Source: Mixta sp031457955 (lineage in GTDB: Bacteria; Pseudomonadota; Gammaproteobacteria; Enterobacterales; Enterobacteriaceae). Taken from it: a DNA stretch of 64,000 nucleotides. Location: contig NZ_JAVDXN010000001.1 in NCBI RefSeq assembly GCF_031457955.1, positions 248,001-312,000 of the forward strand, read 5' to 3'. Both the position numbers and the translations under genes were made by a program. How positions within the stretch are numbered: position 1 is the first letter of the stretch; every line of letters starts with the position of its first letter. The notes under the pieces are model-generated. The model had not been told where the DNA came from. It searched no databases and saw only the letters and a program-made list of their open reading frames with translations. Positions 43,777 to 51,461 of this stretch are shown here, piece by piece.

Positions 43777-44475
43777 GTGAAAACCATGGCGGTAATGCTG
43801 ATCATTATATTGATCGGGCTGGCAAGCGTGCCCTGGCTACAGCGCCATTTGCCATCGCACTGGAATCCTTTTACGCCGTTGCAGGTTACCGATGCGCCAG
43901 GTCCCATTACCCGTTATAAGCTTCAGCGTCTTCGGCATGATCCTGCGGCCTGCCTGGCAGTGCTACAGCGCGCGCGTGCAGCGGGGTTCGTCAGCTTTAC
44001 GCAACCGGCCGCCGTCACCGGCGCCTGCCCGCTGGAGAAACCTATTCGTATTCAGCGATTTGGCGACGTGACGTTAAGCAGTAGCTTTCTGGCCAGTTGT
44101 CCGCTGGCGGTAAGCAGCACCATGTTTGTGATTCAGGCGAATCAGCTGGCTGAAAACAGCCCGCTTAAATCACCGCTGAGGCGTATTGAGCATGTTGGCA
44201 GCTACGCCTGTCGCAACATCTATCATCGCGCGCAGGGCAGATTAAGTGAACATGCCACCGCCGATGCATGGGATGTCACGGCCTTTCGATTAGCAAAAGG
44301 GACGCGGATCGGTGTCGGTCGTGACTGGCACAAAACAAGTGAGGAATCGACATTACTGCATCAGTGGTTTAACAGCAGCTGCGCATGGTTTGGCAATTCA
44401 CTGGGGCCTGATTATAACGCCGCTCACGCCAGCCATTTTCATTTAGGAATGCGGGGTTACACGCTTTGCCGCTAA
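43777..44475 (+). CDS. Extensin-like C-terminal domain protein
   Basis: Membrane-anchored periplasmic protein with the extensin-like C-terminal domain (a fold related to D-Ala-D-Ala carboxypeptidase/VanY types), 232 residues. It has an N-terminal transmembrane segment (MLIIILIGLASVPWL) followed by YACRNIYHR, SEHATADAWDVTAFRL and ASHFHLGMRG; the conserved His and Asp look like metal ligands. The start is taken as GTG at 43777, with GGAGGGG upstream. The role in cell wall metabolism is an inference. Confidence 0.78.
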   Translation: MKTMAVMLIIILIGLASVPWLQRHLPSHWNPFTPLQVTDAPGPITRYKLQRLRHDPAACLAVLQRARAAGFVSFTQPAAVTGACPLEKPIRIQRFGDVTLSSSFLASCPLAVSSTMFVIQANQLAENSPLKSPLRRIEHVGSYACRNIYHRAQGRLSEHATADAWDVTAFRLAKGTRIGVGRDWHKTSEESTLLHQWFNSSCAWFGNSLGPDYNAAHASHFHLGMRGYTLCR

Positions 44476-45073
44476 TTCACGTCGCGCCTGTTACCCAACA
44501 AATTTACCGCCCCGCAGGACAGCGCGAAATAGCGTAAAACAGGTAAGCAAAATTTAATGAAAATTAATGCGGGTTTTCTGAAGTATTATTCGCTATGAAC
44601 TAACAAAGCCGTTAGCAAGCAATTGTTTTTCACCACGATAACCGTGCTAACAATCAGCTTCTGTTATCGGTTTTGCTATAATATTTCAGTGATGGAATAG
44701 CATCGCGGCCTTTTTTTTTCGGAGAAAATTTATTGATCGTTTACGACCCTTGCGGAACGATGCGGCTGGAATTGCAAGGGGATTGAATAATTTTAAGAAA
44801 AATCTTATTCTTAATCGGCGGCGATGCTATCTTTGGCCTTTAAAAAATTGATTAATATAACTTTACTAAATTATAAGGGTTAACGCGACGACGGCTTCGG
44901 CAATTAGATTACGATTTCTTAACGGAGCGTAAATGTGGCGCCGGGCCTACCAGAGGGTATGCAGGCAATATAATTAAAAGAATTTTTTCGAGAGCATTTA
45001 ATTTTTTGTTACATCGGTGGCAGTTTGACTTAAACCATGGCGCGAGCAGGCTTCGCGTACCGGTGAGGCTTTA
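44476..45073. other. 600-bp AT-rich spacer before the sdiA-like gene
   Basis: No convincing coding frame. One possible RNA stem is CCCTTGC (44747-44753) with GCAAGGG (44774-44780), after a T9 run at 44711. The length and AT-richness suggest a regulated promoter for the LuxR-type gene; no lux-box-like palindrome was seen here, unlike the spacer between sdiA and luxI. Confidence 0.4.
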
Positions 45074-45796
45074 ATGACGTTCGATGATTACTTCGCCTGG
45101 CGCAAGGAGGTCGAGGCACGCTTTCATTTACTAAATAACACTAAAGAGTTAACGAATACATTACAGCAGCAGATAGAAGCGCTGGGGCTAGAGCAGTTTG
45201 CTTTACTTATCCGCCATCCGTTGCCTTTTACGCGCCCTAAAACGTTTCTTTTCTCTACTTATCCAAAGAGTTGGCTAAAGCGATATGAGAACGAAAATTA
45301 TTATGCTGTCGATCCTATTCTTCAGATTTGCCAACTGCCGGGAAAATTTATACTGTGGCAAGATGCCGTTTCCGACCGGAATGAAATATTCTGGCAGGAG
45401 GCAAAACAGCATGGGTTGGTTTCAGGTGTATCTTGTTCATTAATGGCGCTTAATCGGGCGATTGGAATATTGTCGGCGTCTTCTAAAAAGGCGGCGAATA
45501 TGCTGACATTACTGCCGGAACAACAATTAAGACTACAGTATCTATTGGATCTGTCATTGCAAACTTTACAGCGTTTAGACGATGTCGCAATGCGCATTTT
45601 GGATATAACCTTAAGCCAGCGTGAACTGGAAATATTAAAATGGACGGCAGAAGGAAAAACGGCGGTAGAAATCTCACTGATCCTGGCTATCTCGCCCTAT
45701 ACGGTAAATTTTCATCAAAAGAATTTGCAAAAGCGGTTTAACGCCACAAATAAAACGCAGGTGGCCAGCTACGCAGCGGCGATGGGTTTATTGTGA
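45074..45796 (+). CDS. sdiA: LuxR-family quorum-sensing regulator, SdiA type
   Basis: AHL-responsive transcription factor. The 240 residues have an autoinducer-binding domain with all canonical ligand residues (W67, Y71, D80, P81, W95, G118) and a GerE helix-turn-helix at about 180-238 (LSQRELEILKWTAEGKTAVE). End-to-end similarity to E. coli SdiA (RHPLPFTRPK, VNFHQKNLQKR) and the yecF-uvrY-uvrC location mark it as the sdiA orthologue. In E. coli this receptor has no partner synthase; here a luxI gene follows on the same strand after 129 bp. Confidence 0.9.
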   Translation: MTFDDYFAWRKEVEARFHLLNNTKELTNTLQQQIEALGLEQFALLIRHPLPFTRPKTFLFSTYPKSWLKRYENENYYAVDPILQICQLPGKFILWQDAVSDRNEIFWQEAKQHGLVSGVSCSLMALNRAIGILSASSKKAANMLTLLPEQQLRLQYLLDLSLQTLQRLDDVAMRILDITLSQRELEILKWTAEGKTAVEISLILAISPYTVNFHQKNLQKRFNATNKTQVASYAAAMGLL

Positions 45797-45806
45797 GCGT
45801 TAACGC

Positions 45807-45826
45807 AACTACTAAATTTAGTAGTT
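45807..45826. promoter_or_regulatory. Perfect 20-bp palindrome, candidate lux box
   Basis: AACTACTAAATTTAGTAGTT is an exact palindrome, 20 bp long as lux boxes are. It starts 11 bp after the sdiA stop and lies about 100 bp before the luxI start. The sequence is AT-rich and unlike the ACCTGT-type consensus, but size, symmetry and position fit a binding site for the adjacent LuxR-type protein. Confidence 0.6.
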
Positions 45827-45925
45827 TCATATGGTTAACCAGTTGTCTACCCTGCGGCCTGGGTATCAGCTGGGCTAACGCCGTACGATTACGGCTTAAA
45901 CGAGGGAGTGCGACAGGGGAATATG

Positions 45926-46540
45926 ATGAAGATTATCCAAACCCAGCTAAAGGATATGCCATCCTCGTTATTGGCGGAACTGGGTAGTTATCGCTATAGC
46001 GTATTTGCACGCGGCGAAGGGTGGTCAATACCTTCCCGGCTCAGTACGCCGGGCCAGGAGTATGATCGCTTTGACCGTTCTGATGTCACCTGGCTTCTTG
46101 CCTGGGATGCGCGCAGGGGGATTTGTGGCTGCGCGCGTTTGATGCAGTGGCAGGAGCCGGGCAACGTTGAAGGCATCAGCGTGCCGTTCGATCGTAAAGA
46201 AGCAGTATGGGAAATGTCTCGCTTTTCAGCGCGGCTGGATGTGGACGCGGAGCTACCGTTAACCATTCTTTGGCATGCGGTTCAGTTGGCTGAGCTCTCT
46301 GGCATCGACTATTTAGTCAGCGCCGCAACGCCAATGCTGGAGCAGATGTTCGAGCAGCACAAGGTAACCTTTGAACCCTTAACACCGGGCCTGATTCAGT
46401 CCGAAGATAACCTTTTCGCCGTTAAGATTCCGGTTAAACAGCCTGAGCTGGCGGAAAAATATCGCGGCGCGCGGCGCTTTAGCCCGGAAGAGGTGCTGCC
46501 TTCGTTGGGCGTTTCCATTAACTGGCAATCGGGACGTTAA
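45926..46540 (+). CDS. LuxI-type N-acyl-homoserine lactone synthase
   Basis: Makes an AHL signal from S-adenosylmethionine and an acyl-ACP. The 204-residue protein keeps the invariant residues of the family: R23, F27, W33, D47, D50, R71, E96, S98 and R99. The C-terminal region where many 3-oxo-AHL synthases have Thr seems to have a hydrophobic residue (YLVSAATPML), hinting at an unsubstituted acyl chain; this alignment is uncertain. The start at 45926 is chosen because AGGGGA lies five bases upstream; an ATG three bases earlier is possible. Its stop overlaps the convergent ydgC stop. Confidence 0.93.
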   Translation: MKIIQTQLKDMPSSLLAELGSYRYSVFARGEGWSIPSRLSTPGQEYDRFDRSDVTWLLAWDARRGICGCARLMQWQEPGNVEGISVPFDRKEAVWEMSRFSARLDVDAELPLTILWHAVQLAELSGIDYLVSAATPMLEQMFEQHKVTFEPLTPGLIQSEDNLFAVKIPVKQPELAEKYRGARRFSPEEVLPSLGVSINWQSGR

Positions 46541-46872
46541 TGCCAGCGCGTCCATAAGATAATCAGTAACCACGCGGCCAGAACCCAGCACAGCACGGCG
46601 CTGGCCAGCGCAAAAGGCAGCCGCATGACGCCGATGAAAAACCATAACGAAAGTAAATAGAAGAAATAGGGCAGAATGGCCCACATGCCAAAAATAAGCG
46701 TGGTGCGTAACGCCTCCACGCCTTTTTCAGTTGCGACCAGATAATGCGCTATCAGCGCAAAGGTTGGGAACAGCGGCAACAGGCCTGCGATATAGTAATT
46801 CTTACTCTTTGCCAGAATCCCAATCGCCACCACAACCAGCGCGCCAATTAGCGCTTTCAGCAACAGACCCAT
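46537..46872 (-). CDS. ydgC: GlpM family inner-membrane protein
   Basis: Small membrane protein of 111 residues with about four hydrophobic segments, similar throughout to E. coli YdgC and Pseudomonas GlpM (KNYYIAGLLPLFPTFALIAHY, IFGMWAILPYF). GlpM affects alginate in Pseudomonas; the role in enterics is unknown. It is not at this locus in E. coli. The stop overlaps the luxI stop by about four bases. Confidence 0.85.
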   Translation of the reverse strand: MGLLLKALIGALVVVAIGILAKSKNYYIAGLLPLFPTFALIAHYLVATEKGVEALRTTLIFGMWAILPYFFYLLSLWFFIGVMRLPFALASAVLCWVLAAWLLIILWTRWH

Positions 46873-46939
46873 TGTTCACTCCGTGTTCAAACCGCTAACA
46901 TGCGTGAGTAACGGCGTAAAATCAATGGGTTTGACAGCG

Positions 46940-47164
46940 TTAGCGGCGGTAGGCGGCTTTAATTTGACCAATGGTGTCAGAGAAGGTTTCAGCCTGCTGA
47001 GGATCGTCTAACTGGGCAATCAGTCGTTCCATATTGATAATCACTTTACCGGCATCCGCCTGGCCCATTCCCTTCAGCATCATGGTGACCATCGCTTTTA
47101 AACAGGCCACTTCATTTGCCAGCTTTTCGGTTTCCTGCGAAGTGTTAAAATCGTTATAGCCCAT
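46940..47164 (-). CDS. yecF: DUF2594 protein YecF
   Basis: Small helical protein of unknown function, 74 residues, with the family core LANEVACLKAMVTMMLKGMG and the terminal IKAAYRR. The ATG at 47164 (MGYNDFNTSQE) follows AAGGAGAAGC; the frame open to 47194 is not supported. Located between sdiA and uvrY, as in E. coli. Confidence 0.93.
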   Translation of the reverse strand: MGYNDFNTSQETEKLANEVACLKAMVTMMLKGMGQADAGKVIINMERLIAQLDDPQQAETFSDTIGQIKAAYRR

Positions 47165-47646
47165 AGCTTCTCCTTGATAAAACGATACAAACATTTGAAC
47201 AGCGGGTTAAATCAGCAATAGCAGGAAAGTATAACATAAATTATGAGACTGTTTTCTCAGTTAACGCCGGATAGCCAGGAATAAACTGCCGCCGGGAACG
47301 GCAGCGTAAAAATAAACAAACGGGTCTATTAAAAATGGCGTAAAAACCGCTTATGCACGTTATTTCAGCAGTCGCTAAACAGAGAGCTATTTAATTTAAC
47401 CCGTTGTATATAAACACTTTTAGATTTTTATCTAATTTTTGTTTATTTTTTAACGGATTTAACGGGTTATTATCGCCGGGCGGGAATTAGTCCGGTTGCT
47501 GGCTAAATAACAGCTGCCGCAGCCAACAATGCGCCACGCCTAAAAAAACGCTGAATTATGTTCAAACCCGCCCCGAAAGAGAGTAACATTAGGCCGGTTA
47601 ATTAACGTGTCGCCTATAAACATCACCATTCCGGAGAAATCCTCTT
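47165..47646. other. 480-bp spacer between yecF and uvrY
   Basis: Holds the divergent promoters of yecF and uvrY. A stem CTGCCG (47286-47291) with CGGCAG (47299-47304) is the only clear hairpin. AT-rich stretches at 47390-47470 may carry the uvrY promoter. No open frame with a ribosome site was seen. Confidence 0.4.
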
Positions 47647-48306
47647 TTGATCAGCATTCTTCTTGTGGATGACCACGAACTGGTACGCGCAGGGATCCGC
47701 CGCATACTGGAAGATATCAAAGGTATACAGGTAACCGGCGAAGCATGCTGCGGCGAGGATGCGGTGAAGTGGTGTCGAACCAATCAGGTCGATGTGATCC
47801 TGATGGATATGAACATGCCAGGTATTGGCGGCCTGGAGGCGACGCGTAAAATCGTGCGTTTTAATCCCGATGCTAAAATCATTATGCTGACTATCCATAC
47901 GGAAAATCCGCTACCGGCGAAAGTGATGCAGGCTGGCGCATCGGGTTACCTGAGTAAAGGCGCCGCGCCGCAGGAAGTGATCAGCGCGATTCGCTCGGTT
48001 CATGCGGGCCAGCGTTACATCGCCTCTGATATCGCTCAGCAGATGGCGCTGAGCCAAATCGAGCCGGAAAAGGGAGAATCTCCCTTTAGCTGTTTGTCGG
48101 AACGGGAATTGCAGATTATGCTGATGATTACCAAAGGGCAGAAAGTCACAGATATTTCTGAACAGCTTAATCTGAGCCCGAAAACCGTTAACAGCTACCG
48201 CTATCGTATGTTTAGTAAACTGAATATAAATGGTGACGTAGAGTTAACGCATCTGGCCATCCGGCATGGCCTGTTTAATGCGGAGTCGTTGATCAGTAGT
48301 GAGTGA
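47647..48306 (+). CDS. uvrY: Response regulator UvrY
   Basis: NarL/FixJ-type response regulator of the BarA/UvrY system, which activates the CsrA-sequestering RNAs csrB and csrC. The receiver domain (1-120) has DDHE at the acidic pocket, the phosphoacceptor Asp54 in VILMDMNMPG and Lys104 in GYLSKGA. The HTH domain is at 145-205 (LSERELQIMLMITKGQKVTD). The start is TTG at 47647; no ATG is available, and the N-terminus then matches E. coli (SILLVDDHELVRAGI). It overlaps uvrC by 8 bp. Confidence 0.96.
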   Translation: MISILLVDDHELVRAGIRRILEDIKGIQVTGEACCGEDAVKWCRTNQVDVILMDMNMPGIGGLEATRKIVRFNPDAKIIMLTIHTENPLPAKVMQAGASGYLSKGAAPQEVISAIRSVHAGQRYIASDIAQQMALSQIEPEKGESPFSCLSERELQIMLMITKGQKVTDISEQLNLSPKTVNSYRYRMFSKLNINGDVELTHLAIRHGLFNAESLISSE

Positions 48307-50131
48307 AGTTTTTGATGCCCCATCCTTTCTGAAAACCGTCACCAGCCAGCCGGGCGTTTACCGGATGTATGACAGTGGCGGTACGGTTATCTACGTTGGT
48401 AAAGCGAAAGATCTGAAAAAGCGCCTCAGCAGCTATTTCCGCAGCAACCTTGCCAGCCGTAAAACCGAAGCGCTCGTGACCAATATCGCGCATATTGATG
48501 TCACCGTTACCCATACCGAAACGGAAGCGCTGCTGCTTGAACATAACTACATCAAGCTCTATCAGCCGCGCTACAACGTGCTGCTGCGCGACGATAAATC
48601 TTATCCTTATATCTTTCTAAGCGGCGATCCCCATCCACGGCTGGCGATCCATCGTGGCGCTAAACACGCCAAAGGCGAATATTTCGGCCCGTTCCCGAAT
48701 GGCTATGCGGTGCGTGAAACCCTGGCGCTGCTGCAAAAAATATTCCCGATACGGCAGTGTGAAAACAGTGTTTATCGCAACCGCTCGCGTCCCTGTCTGC
48801 AATATCAGATTGGTCGCTGTCTGGGGCCGTGCGTCGCCGGGCTGGTCAGCGAAGAGGAATATGCTCAGCAAACGGATTATGTGCGGCTGTTTCTCGCCGG
48901 TAAGGATGATCAGGTGCTGAATATGTTGGTGAGCCGCATGGAGCAGGCCAGTCAGGGGCTGCGCTTTGAAGAGGCGGCGCGCCTGCGTGACCAAATCCAG
49001 GCGGTGCGCCGGGTTACCGAAAAGCAGTTTGTCTCTAATCAGGGCGATGACCTTGATGTAATTGGCGTCTCGTATGATGCCGGTATGGCCTGTTTGCACG
49101 TGCTGTTTATTCGTCAGGGCAAGGTATTAGGCAGCCGCAGCTATTTCCCGAAAATTCCAGGCGGCACCGAGCTGGCGGAAGTAGTGCAAACTTTTGTCGG
49201 ACAATTCTATTTGCAGGGCAGCGAAGCGCGCACCTTGCCGGGTGAAATCCTGCTTGATTTTAATCTGCCGGAGCGCGAGCTGTTAGCGGACTCCCTGAGC
49301 GATTTGGCGGGCCGTCGCATTCATATTCAGAGCAAGCCGCGCGGCGATCGCGCTCGTTACCTGAAACTGGCGCGTACCAATGCCGCCACGGCGCTGGTAA
49401 CCAAACTCACGCAGCAATCAACCATTCATCAGCGGCTGTCGGCGCTGGCGGAGGTGCTTAAGCTGCCGCGCATCAACCGCATGGAATGTTTCGATATCAG
49501 TCATACCATGGGCGAGCAAACCATCGCTTCCTGTGTGGTATTTGACAGTAATGGCCCGGTGCGGGCGGAATATCGCCGTTATAACATCAACGGCATCACG
49601 CCGGGCGATGACTATGCAGCGATGAACCAGGTGCTGCGGCGGCGTTACGGTAAAGAGCTGGAAGCGGAAAAGGTGCCAGACGTCATTTTAATTGACGGCG
49701 GTAAAGGGCAGCTTGGGCAGGCGAAGCAGGTGTTTGCCGAACTGGACGTGGGCTGGGATAAACAGCATCCGCTTTTATTGGGCGTGGCGAAGGGCAGCGA
49801 TCGTAAAGCCGGGCTGGAAACGTTGTTTTTAGAGCCGGAAGGCGAGGGCTTCTCGTTACCGCCTGATTCACCGGCGCTGCATGTTATTCAGCATATTCGT
49901 GATGATTCGCATAATCACGCCATTACCGGGCATCGTAATAAGCGGGCAAAGGTCAAAAATACCAGCGCGCTGGAAAGTATCGAAGGCGTAGGCCCTAAAC
50001 GGCGTCAGCAGCTGTTAAAATATATGGGCGGTTTGCAGCCATTGATGAACGCCTCGGTAGAGGAAATTGCCAAAGTGCCAGGCATTTCTCACGCCCTGGC
50101 GGAGAAAATCTTTTACTCGTTAAAACACTAG
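48299..50131 (+). CDS. uvrC: UvrABC system protein C
   Basis: Endonuclease subunit that makes both incisions in nucleotide excision repair. The 610 residues show the GIY-YIG domain (PGVYRMYD, VIYVGKAKDLKKRL), a Cys-rich region (CLQYQIGRCLGPCVAG), a UVR motif binding UvrB (near 205-240), the RNase H-like nuclease domain (FDISHTMGEQTIASCV, LIDGGKGQL) and C-terminal tandem helix-hairpin-helix motifs (SIEGVGPKRRQQLL, KVPGISHALAEKI). The start is GTG at 48299 inside uvrY, as in E. coli. Confidence 0.97.
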   Translation: MSEVFDAPSFLKTVTSQPGVYRMYDSGGTVIYVGKAKDLKKRLSSYFRSNLASRKTEALVTNIAHIDVTVTHTETEALLLEHNYIKLYQPRYNVLLRDDKSYPYIFLSGDPHPRLAIHRGAKHAKGEYFGPFPNGYAVRETLALLQKIFPIRQCENSVYRNRSRPCLQYQIGRCLGPCVAGLVSEEEYAQQTDYVRLFLAGKDDQVLNMLVSRMEQASQGLRFEEAARLRDQIQAVRRVTEKQFVSNQGDDLDVIGVSYDAGMACLHVLFIRQGKVLGSRSYFPKIPGGTELAEVVQTFVGQFYLQGSEARTLPGEILLDFNLPERELLADSLSDLAGRRIHIQSKPRGDRARYLKLARTNAATALVTKLTQQSTIHQRLSALAEVLKLPRINRMECFDISHTMGEQTIASCVVFDSNGPVRAEYRRYNINGITPGDDYAAMNQVLRRRYGKELEAEKVPDVILIDGGKGQLGQAKQVFAELDVGWDKQHPLLLGVAKGSDRKAGLETLFLEPEGEGFSLPPDSPALHVIQHIRDDSHNHAITGHRNKRAKVKNTSALESIEGVGPKRRQQLLKYMGGLQPLMNASVEEIAKVPGISHALAEKIFYSLKH

Positions 50132-50202
50132 CATTGAATCCCTGGTGGCAATGTAGCAACATACGGGTAAACCCTACTCATGCCAGACAGTTAGCGTACC
50201 TT

Positions 50203-50751
50203 ATGCAATTGAATATACCGACGTTGCTCACCCTGTTTCGTGTTGTGCTAATCCCTTTTTTTGTGCTGGCATTCTATCTGCCATTTCACTGGGGGCCGAT
50301 GCTTTGCGCCATTATCTTTGTGATCGCGGCGATTACTGACTGGTTTGATGGTTTCCTCGCACGTCGCTGGAAACAATCAACGCGCTTTGGCGCCTTCCTT
50401 GATCCGGTTGCCGATAAGGTGATGGTGGCCATGGCGCTGGTGCTGGTGGCGGAACAGTTTCATGCCTGGTGGATCACCTTGCCTGCCGCGACGATGATTG
50501 CGCGTGAAATTATTATCTCTGCGCTGCGCGAGTGGATGGCGGAAATTGGCAAGCGCAGCAGCGTTGCGGTTTCCTGGATTGGTAAGGTTAAAACCACGGC
50601 GCAGATGCTGGCGCTGGTGGCGCTGTTATGGCATCCCAATCAGCTGGTTTCCGCCGTTGGCGTTGTGGCGCTCTATATCGCTGCGGTGCTGACTTTCTGG
50701 TCGATGTTTCAGTATTTAAGCGCGGCGCGCGGCGATCTGCTTGAACACTGA
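50203..50751 (+). CDS. pgsA: CDP-diacylglycerol-glycerol-3-phosphate 3-phosphatidyltransferase
   Basis: Inner-membrane enzyme that makes phosphatidylglycerol phosphate, the committed step to acidic phospholipids. The 182-residue protein carries the CDP-alcohol phosphotransferase motif D-x2-DG-x2-AR-x8-G-x3-D-x3-D in DWFDGFLARRW and GAFLDPVADK. Four or five hydrophobic segments are present. The ATG at 50203 matches E. coli; the frame is open from 50134. It lies 71 bp after uvrC. Confidence 0.96.
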   Translation: MQLNIPTLLTLFRVVLIPFFVLAFYLPFHWGPMLCAIIFVIAAITDWFDGFLARRWKQSTRFGAFLDPVADKVMVAMALVLVAEQFHAWWITLPAATMIAREIIISALREWMAEIGKRSSVAVSWIGKVKTTAQMLALVALLWHPNQLVSAVGVVALYIAAVLTFWSMFQYLSAARGDLLEH

Positions 50752-50893
50752 TCGAGATGGTGTAAAAAGCAGCAAACGAATAGCGCGTGCGGATAATCTG
50801 GTTGACTCATCGGTACAGCAAAGTAGAATGCAATGCATCGGACGGGTATAGACCGGAAGATGAAAAAAATCAGCGGGTTGTTGGCTGATGTTT

Positions 50894-50969
<76 letters not shown>

Positions 50970-51010
50970 AATTCTACGTTGCAGAAGGTTATCCTGGCTG
51001 TAACTCTCCG

Positions 51011-51033
51011 AAAAGGGCCGTAAGGCCCTTTTT
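51011..51033 (+). terminator. Terminator after tRNA-Gly
   Basis: AAAAGGGCC, loop GTAA, GGCCCTTTT and one more T, about 40 bp after the tRNA. Confidence 0.85.
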
Positions 51034-51035
51034 GC

Positions 51036-51461
51036 GTTTCCGAAATCCCTCCCGCTTTTATTTCCCGGTCATGGGGCAACTGCACGCAGCTCTTTGCTTA
51101 AGTTATGTATCCGTGTTTTTTACTATGATTTACGATTTACCCCAGCCAGCTTAAAAGCGTATCTTGCAAACATCATTAAGGCTACGCCGTAACCACATAT
51201 ATTGCCGCGTACCGGGTTAATTAATGACTGGCGCCTCGTTAAATATAACGTTAGAAAAACATTGGCGCTACAGCGGGCATCGGTTCAGCGCGCCCGTAAG
51301 ACTTACCGTTAGCAAATGGAAATATTGCAGCGCAAATTTATTGTTAGCAAATTTGCCGTCGAAAAAGGCAAAAGCATAATAAAACAGCGGACATCCGCTG
51401 TTTAGTGCTTGCTTTAACGCTTTTCGACATAAACAACAATGATCGTTATAACAGGTAAAAT
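51036..51461. other. 425-bp AT-rich spacer before the two-partner-secretion genes
   Basis: No gene was recognised. TTAGCAAA occurs twice (near 51308 and 51344). A perfect inverted repeat, AAACAGCGGA (51382-51391) with TCCGCTGTTT (51394-51403), lies 58 bp before the tpsA start. The spacer would hold the promoter for the downstream plus-strand run. Confidence 0.4.
51382..51403. promoter_or_regulatory. Inverted repeat upstream of the tpsA gene
   Basis: Two 10-bp arms, exact reverse complements, separated by CA. It could be a regulator site or an RNA hairpin in the leader. There is no T-run after it, so a simple terminator is unlikely. Confidence 0.4.

Noticed and set aside
44729..44788. Leader peptide frame (TTG start after GGAGAAAATT) before the sdiA-like gene
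   Set aside because: Seventeen codons with a weak start, no repeated regulatory codons and no attenuator-like structure after it.
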